64,000 bases of DNA from CAVUAN01 sp963739435 (GCA_963739435.1 CAVUAN010000006.1:372001-436000), one strand, 5' to 3'. Numbered from the stretch's first letter, positions 1-7,957 are shown. Notes: generated from the letters alone by a model not told the origin. Program-made: numbers and translations.

Positions 1-1043
1 GCATGACTGTCGGCCAGTTCGTTTCCTTCACCCTGTACCTGGCTCTGCTCGTCGGGCCCATTGTGCAGATCGTTTCGATCGGCAGCCAGATCACCGAGGC
101 CTTCGCGGGCCTCGAGAGAATCCGCGAGATCCGCAATGAGACGCCCGAGGACGCGGAAGACGCCACCCGCGCGAGGCTCGAACGCATCGACGGGCGCGTC
201 GAGTTCAGGGACGTCTTCTTCGAGTACCGCGCCGGAACGCCGGTCCTGCACGGCATCTCCTTCACGGCCCAGCCCGGCACCTCGACGGCCCTCGTGGGCC
301 CATCGGGCTCCGGCAAGTCCACGATCATCGGCCTCGTCGCAGCCTTCTACCGCCCCACCTCCGGGCAGATCCTGGTCGACGGCCATGATCTGGCAGCCGT
401 GCGCCTCCAGGACTACAGGTCGCAGCTCGGCGTCGTCCTCCAGGACAACTTCCTCTTCGACGGATCGGTCCTCGAGAACATCGCGTTTGCCCGCCCGGAG
501 GCGACCGAGGAGGACATCCGGCGCGCGGCGGCGATCGCTCGCTGCGACGAGTTCGTGGAGCAGCTTCCGGAGAAGTACGAGACGATCGTCGGTGAGCGCG
601 GTGTCCGGCTATCGGGCGGCCAGCGACAGCGCGTGGCGATCGCCCGGGCCATTCTCGCCGACCCTCGCATCCTGATCCTGGACGAGGCCACCTCGTCCTT
701 GGACAGCGAAAGCGAGGCCGCCATCCAGGCGGGCTTGAACGAGCTGATGAAGGGGCGCACGACGTTCGTCATCGCCCACCGCCTTTCGACGATCCGCAAG
801 GCCGACACGATCCTCGTCGTCGAGGGGGGCCGGATCGTCGAGCGCGGGCGCCACGCCGAGCTGCTCGCCCTGTCCGGCCGCTATGCCGACCTCTACAACC
901 GCCAGTACGGCCTCGAGGCGAACCTCTTCTTGAACCCCGGCGAATCCGCCGACGTCCCCGAGGAGCAGCCCAAGGCGACCTCCTCCGCCGATGCCGCCGC
1001 CGTCGGCAGCCTCCCCCTGGTCAACGCCGGCCCGACGGAGTAG
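1..1043 (+). CDS. ABC exporter, C-terminal part (partial at window edge)
   Basis: This is the C-terminal part of a type-IV ABC exporter that fuses a membrane domain to an ATPase domain, as in MsbA and multidrug or lipid exporters of the inner membrane. The frame is open to the left edge, so most of the membrane domain is missing; the first ATG (base 3) is internal. About 45 residues of the last membrane helix and coupling region remain. They are followed by a complete ATPase domain: Walker A GPSGSGKS (visible residues 99-106), signature LSGGQ (203-207), Walker B ILILDEATSS (about 223-232) and the H-loop histidine in IAHRLS (about 259). A Pro/Ala-rich tail follows. The substrate cannot be deduced. 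A repeat element begins 12 bases after the stop. Confidence 0.93.
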   Translation, partial: MTVGQFVSFTLYLALLVGPIVQIVSIGSQITEAFAGLERIREIRNETPEDAEDATRARLERIDGRVEFRDVFFEYRAGTPVLHGISFTAQPGTSTALVGPSGSGKSTIIGLVAAFYRPTSGQILVDGHDLAAVRLQDYRSQLGVVLQDNFLFDGSVLENIAFARPEATEEDIRRAAAIARCDEFVEQLPEKYETIVGERGVRLSGGQRQRVAIARAILADPRILILDEATSSLDSESEAAIQAGLNELMKGRTTFVIAHRLSTIRKADTILVVEGGRIVERGRHAELLALSGRYADLYNRQYGLEANLFLNPGESADVPEEQPKATSSADAAAVGSLPLVNAGPTE

Positions 1044-1054
1044 AGCGATCGATT

Positions 1055-1166
1055 GCTCCCTCTCCCCACGGGAGAGGGGTGGGGTGAGGGGCGAGCAAGA
1101 GCAAGGGAAGCGGTCTGGATGGCGAGAGCTTCCCCCTCACCCTGCCCTCTCCCGGGGGGAGAGGGT
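1055..1166. repeat. REP-like inverted repeat pair, family A
   Basis: Two GC-rich units in opposite orientation occupy the gap between convergent genes: 1055-1092 (CTCCCTCTCC...GGGAGAGGGG followed by TGGGGTGAGGGG) and 1131-1166 (CCCCTCACCCTG then CCCTCTCCCG...GGGAGAGGG). Each unit can fold on itself and the two can pair with each other. The same arrangement occurs at 12696-12807 and 36300-36417. In this position it may act as a bidirectional transcription end. Confidence 0.85.
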
Positions 1167-1177
1167 GGGCCGGCCAG

Positions 1178-1894
1178 CTAGTCCCGGCGGCCGCCCATGA
1201 AGCGCAGCATGAAGAGAAACAGGTTGACGAAGTCGAGGTAGAGCGAAAGCGCTCCCACGACGGCGTACGAGCCGAATCGGCCTTCCGGCACAGCCGCCGC
1301 CATCACCTTCAGACGCTGCGCATCCCAGGCCGTAAGGCCCGTGAAGACGAGAACGCCGACGACCGAGATGGCGAACTGCAGGGCGTTCGAATGCCAGAAC
1401 ATCCCAACGATCGACGCCAAAACGAGGCCGACCAGGCCCATGAAGAAGAACTGCCCGGCCCCGGCGAGCGACCGTTTTGTGACGGTACCGAAAAAGGCGA
1501 GGGCGCCGAACATGCCGGCCGTGACGACGAACGTCGAGGCGATGGACGTGGCGCTATAGGCCAGGAAGATGAACGAGAACATGACTCCGTTCAACGCCGC
1601 GTAGACGGTAAAGACGGCTGCCGCGGTCCCGGGCGAGATCTTGTTGACGCGGTAGCTCAGGAAGAAAACGAGCCCCAGGGGCGCCAGGATCACGCCCCAG
1701 CGAAGAATCGGGTTCGAGGCAATCGCCTGGAGAAGACTGGGCGACCCGGCCACGCCGAAGGCTACAGCCGCGGTGATTCCCAGCCCCACGCACATCCACC
1801 CGTAGACGGACTTCAAGAACGTCGTCGCGCGCTCCGAGGCGCCGACAGTCGTGGTCTCGAAGGCGGCGCTCGGCGTCATCCCGAACTGGTTCAT
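1178..1894 (-). CDS. Bax inhibitor-1/YccA family membrane protein
   Basis: A 238-residue polytopic inner-membrane protein of the BI-1/YccA (UPF0005) family, whose members are linked to membrane-protein quality control and calcium leak. About 30 soluble N-terminal residues are followed by seven hydrophobic segments. The family signature near the C terminus is visible: a glycine/alanine-rich helix, then TAWDAQRLK (about residues 187-195), and a final helix with YLDFVNLFLFMLR. The length is usual for the family. It converges with the ABC exporter across the repeat pair and diverges from the Cys-rich gene at 1944. The exact function is unknown. Confidence 0.9.
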   Translation of the reverse strand: MNQFGMTPSAAFETTTVGASERATTFLKSVYGWMCVGLGITAAVAFGVAGSPSLLQAIASNPILRWGVILAPLGLVFFLSYRVNKISPGTAAAVFTVYAALNGVMFSFIFLAYSATSIASTFVVTAGMFGALAFFGTVTKRSLAGAGQFFFMGLVGLVLASIVGMFWHSNALQFAISVVGVLVFTGLTAWDAQRLKVMAAAVPEGRFGSYAVVGALSLYLDFVNLFLFMLRFMGGRRD

Positions 1895-1925
1895 GACAAC
1901 CCCCTCTTTCTGAAGGCTCTCACGC

Positions 1926-1944
1926 TATCATCTGTCTTCCTCCA
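1926..1944 (+). promoter_or_regulatory. Putative promoter with very short leader for the Cys-rich gene
   Basis: TATCAT at 1926-1931 resembles a -10 box and ends 12 bases before the ATG at 1944. Transcription would start about six bases before the start codon. The bases before the ATG are pyrimidine-rich (TCTTCCTCC) and contain no Shine-Dalgarno sequence. No convincing -35 box is seen. Confidence 0.35.
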
Positions 1945-2384
1945 TGGGCGAAGACCGCAAGTACCGCCACCGCGGATACCAGGATTCCGGCGACAGAGAT
2001 TCCGGGCCGAGGCCCCGCAGCGGGCCGCGGCCAGATCGAGACGACGGCGCGCCGCGCGGGCGGGGCATCGACCAGAACAAGGCAGTCGTTTTCGCCTGCC
2101 GCGCGTGCGGCGCGAAGCGGCGAGAGGCCGATGAGATCCGCGCCGACTCGACGTGCGACCAGTGCCGCGCCGATCTTCATGCCTGCGCTCAATGCACGTA
2201 CTTCGACGGTTCGGCCCGCTTCGAGTGCGGCAAGCCCGTTGCCGTGCGCATCGTGTCGAAGAAAACGCGCAACTCCTGCGAGTCGTACGCGCCGGCCATG
2301 ACCTTCGACCTGACGGGCAGCCGCGGCACGACCGCTACCCCCGACGACGCCCGCGCCGCCTTCGACGCCCTGTTCAAGAAGTGA
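1944..2384 (+). CDS. Conserved-looking Cys-rich (zinc-ribbon-like) protein
   Basis: A 146-residue soluble protein of unknown function. The first 45 residues are Arg/Asp/Gly-rich and probably disordered. The rest contains spaced cysteines: CRACG, CDQC, then CAQC and further single cysteines (ECGK, NSCES). This looks like one or two zinc-binding ribbons, perhaps for nucleic-acid or protein binding. No catalytic motif is seen. The stop codon lies inside a dispersed repeat (2382-2425), and the bases around the stop (AAGAAGTGA) are shared with the stop region of the small gene at 3656. Confidence 0.7.
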   Translation: MGEDRKYRHRGYQDSGDRDSGPRPRSGPRPDRDDGAPRGRGIDQNKAVVFACRACGAKRREADEIRADSTCDQCRADLHACAQCTYFDGSARFECGKPVAVRIVSKKTRNSCESYAPAMTFDLTGSRGTTATPDDARAAFDALFKK

Positions 2385-2425
2385 CCGCGCAGCGGTCATC
2401 CTGAGCGCAGCGAAGGATCTATTTT
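2382..2425. repeat. Dispersed repeat, family B (copy 1)
   Basis: The element starts at the stop codon of the upstream gene and reads TGACCGCGCAGCGGTCATCC, followed by TGAGCGCAGCGAAGGATC. An inverted copy lies at about 3612-3660, so the two copies bracket the glycosylase and PEBP genes. It belongs to the widespread 'GTCATCCTGAGC...GAAGGATC' type of intergenic repeat. Confidence 0.75.
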
Positions 2426-3126
2426 CGAGCGGTGGCCGCTCGAACCGCCCTTCGCAAAACGCCGCGCAGCATTCCCTGCGTCAGCCTTCCCGTGAACGTG
2501 TTCTGTTGGCTCGGATGGTACGACCCGAGGAGGGAAAAGCCGCCCACCGAGTAATGCGCGCCGTGGGCAAAGCGCGGTTTGGGCTTCGGGAGTGTGGCGC
2601 CGATCTCGACGAGCGCAGCCAGGGCGCCCGAGAATGCCAGCGAGCCGAGCGCCACGATCGCGCCGCCTGGCGCGAGCAACCGGAGCTCCCGGACGAGAAA
2701 CGGCCGGCAGGCTGAGAACTCCTTCGGCGTCGGCCGATTGTCGGGAGGCGCGCAGCGGCATGCGGCCGTCAGGAGTGCGCCCGACAGTTCCAGTCCGTCG
2801 CCAGCGTGGAGAGACCGCGGCTGGTTGGCCAGTCCGGCGGCATGGAGCGCCTCGAAGAGAAAATTGCCCGATTCGTCGCCGGTGAAAAATCTCCCGGTGC
2901 GGTTGCCGCCGTTTGCCGCCGGGGCCAGGCCTACAAGGAGGATGCGGGGGCTCCCGTCTCCGAAAGCCGGCAGGGGCCTGGACCAGTACTTCTCACCCCG
3001 GAAGCGGCGCGGAGCTTTGAGCTGCGCCCCTTCCCGCCAGCGGACGAGCCTGGGACATCGCCGGCAGGCAACGACCTCTCTCTCGATTTGCTCGAGAGAC
3101 TCTCCCTGCGGTCGCGAATCGATCAC
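2419..3126 (-). CDS. Type-5 (UdgB-like) uracil-DNA glycosylase
   Basis: A base-excision repair enzyme that removes uracil and other deaminated bases from DNA. It is 235 residues long, typical for family 5. Motif A is GLAPAANGGNRTGR (residues 66-79); it lacks the active-site Asp/Asn of other UDG families, as UdgB enzymes do. Motif B is HPSQQN near residue 203. Cysteines C21, C24, C123 and C140 have the spacing of a 4Fe-4S cluster. The GTG start at 3126 lies 8 bases after the stop of the PEBP gene, so the two are probably co-transcribed. Its 3' end runs into a family B repeat. Confidence 0.9.
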   Translation of the reverse strand: MIDSRPQGESLEQIEREVVACRRCPRLVRWREGAQLKAPRRFRGEKYWSRPLPAFGDGSPRILLVGLAPAANGGNRTGRFFTGDESGNFLFEALHAAGLANQPRSLHAGDGLELSGALLTAACRCAPPDNRPTPKEFSACRPFLVRELRLLAPGGAIVALGSLAFSGALAALVEIGATLPKPKPRFAHGAHYSVGGFSLLGSYHPSQQNTFTGRLTQGMLRGVLRRAVRAATARK

Positions 3127-3133
3127 CCCGCAA

Positions 3134-3613
3134 TCACAGCGAGGTTTCGCGCCCGCGCGCGTACTTCCCGATTAGCTGCGCCAAACCGAGGATGTGGCCC
3201 TGCATCGCGCGGACGACATCGTCGCGCGTGGCGCGGGCCTCCAGCTTGAGCGGCGCGTCGAGAGCGTAGATCGTGAAGAGGTACCGGTGCATGCCGGAGG
3301 GCGGGCACGGGCCGCCCCAGCCGAGATTGCCGAAGTCGTTCAAACCGTGCGTGCCTCCGCCCGGAATCGTGTCTTTGACCGGCACGTGCTCGGGCAGGTC
3401 GCGCCGCCCGGCCGGCATGTCAAAGAGAACCCAGTGGACCCAGTCGCCCCTCGGCGCATCCGGGTCGTTGACGATCAAGGCCAGAGAAGCCGTCCTCTCG
3501 GGCATTCCGGTCCAGACGAGCGGAGGTGAGACGTCCTTGCCGTCGCACGAATGCACCCGCGGGATCCGCCCGCCGCTCTCAAACGCCGTGCTCTTCAGAA
3601 GAAACCGGGGCAT
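3134..3613 (-). CDS. YbhB/YbcL family PEBP-like protein
   Basis: A 159-residue phosphatidylethanolamine-binding-like protein of the bacterial YbhB/YbcL branch; the physiological ligand is not established. Family blocks are visible: the DGKDVSPPLVW stretch, NDPDAP followed by WVHWVLFDMP, GGTHGLNDFG...GWGGPCPP, and HRYLFTIYALD. No signal peptide is present, so it is probably cytosolic. It sits directly upstream of the uracil-DNA glycosylase gene and was probably transcribed with it. A family B repeat begins right at its start side. Confidence 0.9.
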   Translation of the reverse strand: MPRFLLKSTAFESGGRIPRVHSCDGKDVSPPLVWTGMPERTASLALIVNDPDAPRGDWVHWVLFDMPAGRRDLPEHVPVKDTIPGGGTHGLNDFGNLGWGGPCPPSGMHRYLFTIYALDAPLKLEARATRDDVVRAMQGHILGLAQLIGKYARGRETSL

Positions 3614-3660
3614 GAAATCAGATCCTTCGCTTTACTCAGGATGACCGCTGCGCGGTCACT
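3612..3660. repeat. Dispersed repeat, family B (copy 2, inverted to copy 1)
   Basis: On the minus strand this reads AAGTGACCGCGCAGCGGTC, then ATCCTGAG...GCGAAGGATCTGAT, matching 2379-2420 over about 30 bases with a small difference in the middle. As in copy 1, the stop codon of the adjoining gene lies at the repeat boundary and is preceded by AAGAAG. Confidence 0.75.
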
Positions 3661-3847
3661 TCTTGGCAGGCAGCGGGCTCGGCACGCCCATCTGCAGCCA
3701 CTTCTTCTTGGCCGCCTCCCAGTCCTCCAGCGTGCGCTTGCGGTTGGCCGCCGCGGCGGCCGCGCGCCGGTCGTCTTCACTCTCGGAGGTTGCGGCTTCC
3801 GAGGAGTCCTCGGGCTCCTTCTTCTCGTTTTCGGCCATCGACACCAT
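3656..3847 (-). CDS. Small acidic/Ala-rich hypothetical protein
   Basis: A 63-residue frame between the copper-site lipoprotein and the PEBP gene, starting two bases after the lipoprotein stop. The N-terminal half is Glu/Asp/Ser-rich. Then comes an Ala/Arg stretch, and the C-terminal third (RKRTLEDWEAAKKKWLQMG, ending in PLPAKK) looks like a short charged helix. No known domain is recognised. It could be an accessory small protein of the same transcript. A second ATG nine bases in (3838) is an alternative start. Confidence is limited by its size and low complexity. Confidence 0.5.
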   Translation of the reverse strand: MVSMAENEKKEPEDSSEAATSESEDDRRAAAAAANRKRTLEDWEAAKKKWLQMGVPSPLPAKK

Positions 3848-3848
3848 T

Positions 3849-4292
3849 TTACTGGACGATGATCAGGCCGAGCATTCCTGTGTGCTGCTGGGGGTCCCCG
3901 CCGCAGCTGTTGTTCGTGCAGGCGAAGGGATAGAAGCCGCGCTGCGACGGCACGAGCGTCACGTTGTCGATGATGAAATCCGCCCCTCCGCGCGCAATCG
4001 AGTCGGTGCCCGGAAGCCCCAGCTCCGGGATTCCCGTGAACCCGTGCACGGCGTTTTCGACCAGAGGCCCATCCACGTTGTGAAACACGAGCCTGTAGGT
4101 GGTTCCGACGGTCAAGGTGAGCGGCGAAGACAGAGGCCCGCCGGGATTGAAGTCCCAGGCGTGAACGGCGATCGTGATTGTGTGAACGGGCACGGGCGTC
4201 GGTGTGGCCGTCGGCGGCTGCGTGGACATCGGATCGCAGGCGATGGCCAGCGTCATGGCCACAACGGCCGGGACCAGAACCAGGCGCCGCAT
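3849..4292 (-). CDS. Lipoprotein with a CuA-like cupredoxin domain
   Basis: A 147-residue exported lipoprotein. The start at 4292 was chosen because it opens a classic lipoprotein signal (MRRLVLVPAVVAM then lipobox LAIAC). A Thr/Pro-rich linker leads to one beta-rich domain. Its ligand pattern is a His in VHGFTGIPELG, then ACTNNSCGGDPQQHTGM. That gives two Cys, a His and a Met (C-x4-C-x6-H-x2-M), close to the CuA signature of cytochrome oxidase subunit II (C-x3-C-x3-H-x2-M). The expected role is electron transfer or copper binding at the cell surface. The PKD fusion gene upstream carries the same domain. The extra loop residues leave it open whether a dinuclear centre forms. Confidence 0.75.
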   Translation of the reverse strand: MRRLVLVPAVVAMTLAIACDPMSTQPPTATPTPVPVHTITIAVHAWDFNPGGPLSSPLTLTVGTTYRLVFHNVDGPLVENAVHGFTGIPELGLPGTDSIARGGADFIIDNVTLVPSQRGFYPFACTNNSCGGDPQQHTGMLGLIIVQ

Positions 4293-4381
4293 GCGCTGAC
4301 CGAGCAAGAGTCCTCCCCGCGGGCCATTGTGCCCGATGTGGGGTTGGACGAGAGAAGGCGCCGCCGGGTTGACCCGGGACT

Positions 4382-5461
4382 TTACGGAACGATCGTGATC
4401 ACGCCGTTCTGCATGCCGTTGTGCTGGCTCGTCGTGCCGCACTGCGAGTTGTCACACCCGAAAAAGTGGTCGCCGAGATCCCCGGCTGACGGGGTGAAGT
4501 TGCAGACTTTGGTCGACGTCAAGGTCGCGGCGGAACACGAGAATTCCGGCAGGCCCGTGAACTGATGCGACGCTGCCCCGGGCGCCCGGCTGATGTTCAG
4601 CCGATAGGGCTGCCCGACGTGGAGCGTCTTTGTCGGCTGTCCGCTGTTGTCGAAGTCCCAGTGGAAGTCGCGCGCGACGAGGTTGACGGTGATCAGGGCT
4701 CCGCCGGTCGGAGTCGGTGTCGGTGTCGCGGTCGGCGGCCCCGGCGTCGGTGTGATCGTCGGAGTGAGAGTGATCGTCGGTGTGGCCGTGGCGCTGAACC
4801 CCGACGTGTCGAAACCGCCGGCCGAGTTGCCGGCGTCCTTGTGGTACGTCTTGATGAAGCCGGTCGCCACTTCCGTCACCGTGATGTCGTAGATCAAGTC
4901 GGTCAGGTGGCCGTAGAAGACCCAGAACTGCCCGTTGATCGTCGTCCCGTCCAGGATCTTGACGAAGACCTCCGGGTTGTCCGGGTTGCCCGTCAGAGTC
5001 GGCAGGCTGAAATAGCCGAACAGATCGTTCTGCGGAATCGCCTGCCCCGGGCCCTGGGCGTTGTTGTTGTGCTGGTTGGTGGCGACGAGCGTGACGAGGA
5101 AAGCATGGCTGCTGTTCAAGCGGAGTGTGTCGCTGGTCGAGACGACCAGGGGCTGCGTCTGCTGGGTGGAACCGGAGGCGTTTGTCGCCGTCAGCGTCAC
5201 GTTGAAAGGCCCGGGCGCTGCGTACACGTGTGTCGGGCTCTGCTGTGTCGAGACCTGGCCGTCGTCGAAGTTCCAGGACCACGACGTCGGGCCTCCCGAC
5301 GATGTGTCGGAGAACTGAACCGTCTGGCCGACGACAGGATTGCCCGCGGGCGTCATCGTGAAGCTCGCCGCGGGAGCGGCCGCGAGCGAGAAGAGGCCGA
5401 TCCCCGCGACCAATGCCGCCACCGCCGCTACGCCTTTGAAGAAACCGCCAAGGTAAGTCAT
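4382..5461 (-). CDS. Secreted PKD domain / CuA-like cupredoxin fusion
   Basis: A 359-residue exported protein. It has an N-terminal hydrophobic signal segment (about 5-30), a PKD domain (about 32-108, with WSWNFDDG and the FSDTSSG strand) and a second domain carrying VKILDGTTINGQFWVFYG (about 165-182) that ends in a TxxxK-TY strand. A Thr/Pro linker follows (about 228-255). The C-terminal cupredoxin has HQFTGLPEF and GCDNSQCGTTSQHNGM, a two-Cys, His, Met set like CuA with longer spacing. The Shine-Dalgarno GGAGGG precedes the ATG at 5461. It sits between two related genes on the same strand and probably acts at the cell surface in copper or electron handling. Confidence 0.8.
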   Translation of the reverse strand: MTYLGGFFKGVAAVAALVAGIGLFSLAAAPAASFTMTPAGNPVVGQTVQFSDTSSGGPTSWSWNFDDGQVSTQQSPTHVYAAPGPFNVTLTATNASGSTQQTQPLVVSTSDTLRLNSSHAFLVTLVATNQHNNNAQGPGQAIPQNDLFGYFSLPTLTGNPDNPEVFVKILDGTTINGQFWVFYGHLTDLIYDITVTEVATGFIKTYHKDAGNSAGGFDTSGFSATATPTITLTPTITPTPGPPTATPTPTPTGGALITVNLVARDFHWDFDNSGQPTKTLHVGQPYRLNISRAPGAASHQFTGLPEFSCSAATLTSTKVCNFTPSAGDLGDHFFGCDNSQCGTTSQHNGMQNGVITIVP

Positions 5462-5547
5462 GGACCCTCCAACGGGAGGAACGGCTGTTTGACGAACAGG
5501 AATTCCCCGGGGATGACGTCCTCAGGGATCCTTAACCTGCTGTCTGC

Positions 5548-5570
5548 GCTCGCGTTCATCGAACGCGAGC
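5548..5570. terminator. Perfect 10-bp hairpin after the third copper-protein gene
   Basis: GCTCGCGTTC and GAACGCGAGC form a perfect stem around the loop ATC, 10 bases beyond the stop of the leftward gene at 5580. There is no T-run, so it may be a weak terminator or a 3'-end stabiliser. Confidence 0.55.
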
Positions 5571-5579
5571 ACCGCGGCT

Positions 5580-6632
5580 CTAGGGCTGAACGACGACCGT
5601 TCCGGTCATCATGCTCATGTGCACGTTGCAGTAGTACTTGAACGATCCCGCGGTCGTGAAAGTGTGCGAATAGGTCGCGGGCGCGTACTGCTCTGCCGAG
5701 TCCCAGAGGCCATCGGCCGTGCAGGTGTCCTCGCCGTAGGCGCCACCGCCCGACACGCATACTCCGGACGTGGTCGTGTGCATCTGAGTCGAGCTCGCAA
5801 AGACCCACTTGACCGTGTCGCCCACGTGAATCGTCGTCGTGTTGCCCCCGCTCACCGTGTCGATAAAGGTGTAGCCGGAATGTCCGACGTTGACGATCCG
5901 GGTCGATCCCGCAGACGGTGTCGGAGTCGGCGAGGGAGAACCTCCGGTCGGCGTTGGCGTCTGGTCGAAGCCCCCCGTATCGGAGCGTCCGACCTGGTCG
6001 CCCGCGTCCTTGTGGTAAATCTTCGAGTGACCCGTCGCGACCTCGGTCACCGTCAGGTCGTAGATCAAGTCCGTCACGTGGCCGACGAAGACCCAGTACT
6101 GGCCGTTGATGCCCCGGCCATCCAGGACCTTCACGAACACTTCGGCGTTGTTGGGGTCACCCGTTGCGCCCGGCAACGCGAAGTAACCGAACAGGTCGTT
6201 CTGCGGAATCGCCAGGCCCGCGCTCTGGGCGTTGCCGTTGTGCTGGTTTGTCGCGGTGAGCTTGACCGTGAAGGGGTGGGCGGCGTTCAACCGCAGCGTG
6301 TCGTTGGGGCTGACCATCGCGGATTGCGTCTGCTGTGTGGACCCGCTCCCGTTGGTCGCCGTCAGCGTCACGGGAAAGGGCCCCGGCCCGCCAAAGACGT
6401 GCGTCGGGCTCTGCTGCGTCGAGGACTGTCCATCCCCGAAGTCCCACGACCAGGAAGTCGGGCTCCCCGTTGACGTGTCCGTGAACATCACGACCTGTCC
6501 CGTCACCGGGTTGCCGGGAGGCGTCATCGTGAAGCTCGCCGTCGGCGCGGCCGCCACGGCGAAAAGACCTACGGCCACACCCAGGACAACCATGCCGGCC
6601 AGTCCCTTGAAGAGCCCACCGAAGAAGGTCAT
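5580..6632 (-). CDS. Secreted PKD domain / plastocyanin-like blue copper fusion
   Basis: A 350-residue paralogue of the gene at 4382. The start at 6632 gives an N terminus matching the paralogue (MTFFGGLFKG versus MTYLGGFFKG), with GGAGG just upstream. Order: signal segment, PKD domain (WSWDFGDG), the shared VKVLDGRGINGQYWVFVG domain, a Thr/Pro linker, then a cupredoxin. Unlike its neighbours, the C-terminal domain looks like a normal type-1 copper site: His in QMHTTTSG, then YYCNVHMSMMTG (Cys, His, Met). It should bind one copper and transfer single electrons outside the cytoplasm. It is probably the first gene of a three- or four-gene copper-protein operon. Confidence 0.82.
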   Translation of the reverse strand: MTFFGGLFKGLAGMVVLGVAVGLFAVAAAPTASFTMTPPGNPVTGQVVMFTDTSTGSPTSWSWDFGDGQSSTQQSPTHVFGGPGPFPVTLTATNGSGSTQQTQSAMVSPNDTLRLNAAHPFTVKLTATNQHNGNAQSAGLAIPQNDLFGYFALPGATGDPNNAEVFVKVLDGRGINGQYWVFVGHVTDLIYDLTVTEVATGHSKIYHKDAGDQVGRSDTGGFDQTPTPTGGSPSPTPTPSAGSTRIVNVGHSGYTFIDTVSGGNTTTIHVGDTVKWVFASSTQMHTTTSGVCVSGGGAYGEDTCTADGLWDSAEQYAPATYSHTFTTAGSFKYYCNVHMSMMTGTVVVQP

Positions 6633-6730
6633 GACTTGCCTCCGTAAAGAAAAACCGCTTGAGACACTACAGCCGCGGAGGCCGAGAATCCGGTTATTCA
6701 TGTAGCCCTAAGCGAGGCCGGCGCGACCCG

Positions 6731-6748
6731 TATAATCCTCATCCACCG
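6731..6748 (+). promoter_or_regulatory. Putative near-leaderless promoter of tyrS
   Basis: A perfect -10 box TATAAT (6731-6736) ends 11 bases before the GTG start at 6748, predicting a leader of about five bases and no Shine-Dalgarno. The -35 region is not recognisable. Confidence 0.45.
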
Positions 6749-7957
6749 TGACTTCCGTCTCCGACCAGATCTCCCTCTTCAAGCGCGGCGCAGTCGATCT
6801 GATCGAGGAGGACGACCTCGCCCGCAAGATCGCGCGCGGGCCCCTGACGGTCAAGGTGGGATTTGACCCGTCCGCGCCCGACATCCACCTCGGCCACACG
6901 GTCGTGATCCGCAAGATGAAGCACTTCCAGGACGCGGGCCACCGCGTCGTTTTCGTCGTGGGCGACTTCACCGGGATGATCGGCGACCCATCGGGAAAGA
7001 AGACGACGCGCCCGCAGCTGACCCGCGCCGAAATCGAAAAGAACGCTGCCACGTACACCGAACAGGCCTTCACGATCCTCGATCCAAAGAAAACGACGAT
7101 CGAATTCAACAGCCGCTGGCTCTCGGCCCTCGGCGCCGAAGGGATCGTGCGGCTGTGCGCCCGCATGACGGTCGCCCGGATCCTGGAGCGGGACGACTTC
7201 CAGAAGCGCTGGACGGCGCGGCAGCCGATCGCGCTGCACGAGCTGCTCTATCCGCTGGCGCAGGGCTACGATTCGGTCGCCTTGAAAGCGGACGTCGAGC
7301 TGGGAGGCACCGATCAGCTCTTCAATCTCTTGGTCGGCCGCGACCTCATGCGCGAGGAGAATCTCGAGCCCCAGGTCGTTCTCACGCTGCCGCTTCTCGT
7401 GGGGACAGACGGCACGGAGAAGATGTCGAAGTCGCTCGGCAACGCCATCGGTATCCGGGAGTCCCCCGGCCGAGATCTACGGAAAGCTCATGTCCATACC
7501 GGACCGTCTGCTGTGGAATTACTTCGAGCTGTTGACCGACCTCTCGGCGGCCGACATCGCGGCGCGGCGCAAAGGCATCGAGTCGGGCTCCGCAAACCCG
7601 CGCGACGTCAAGGCAGAGCTCGCCCGCACGATCACCGCACAGTTTCACGGGGCGGGCGCGGCCGCCGCCGCGGAGGAGGACTTCCGGCGGGCGTTCTCGA
7701 AGGGAGAGCTGCCCGATGTCATCGAGTCGACCGAGCTTCCGACCGGAGAGCCGACTGCCGCCCGCGTGCTCGTCGCCGCCGGGCTCGCCGCCTCGATGCG
7801 CGAGGCGCGCCGCAAGATCGCCGAGGGCGCGCTCTCCGTCTACGAAGGGGTAGAGCCGCGTGTCGTCAAGGACGCCGACGAGGCGCTCTCAATCGCGCAA
7901 GACGCCGTCCTGCGCCTCGGCCGCCGCTTCCGCCGGATCGTCTGGAAGCGCTCGTAA
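6748..7957 (+). CDS. tyrS: Tyrosyl-tRNA synthetase (one apparent frameshift)
   Basis: Charges tRNA-Tyr with tyrosine; essential. The class I motifs are present: HLGH (about residue 48) and KMSKS (about 228), with the GGTDQ tyrosine pocket between them. The reading frame breaks in the run CCCCC at 7463-7467; reading four C's instead of five joins the N-terminal 239 codons to the C-terminal S4-like RNA-binding domain (ARVLVAAGLAASMREARR). The joined protein is 402 residues, normal for the TyrRS branch with the VGFDPSAPD N terminus. GTG start at 6748. The shift is probably a sequencing error because the gene is essential and both halves are fully conserved. Its last 69 bases overlap the 3' end of the convergent gene at 7889. 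Confidence 0.93.

Noticed and set aside
3663..4565. 300-codon rightward frame opposite the copper-protein genes
   Set aside because: No family pattern, low complexity, and it covers two leftward genes with signal peptides and ligand motifs.
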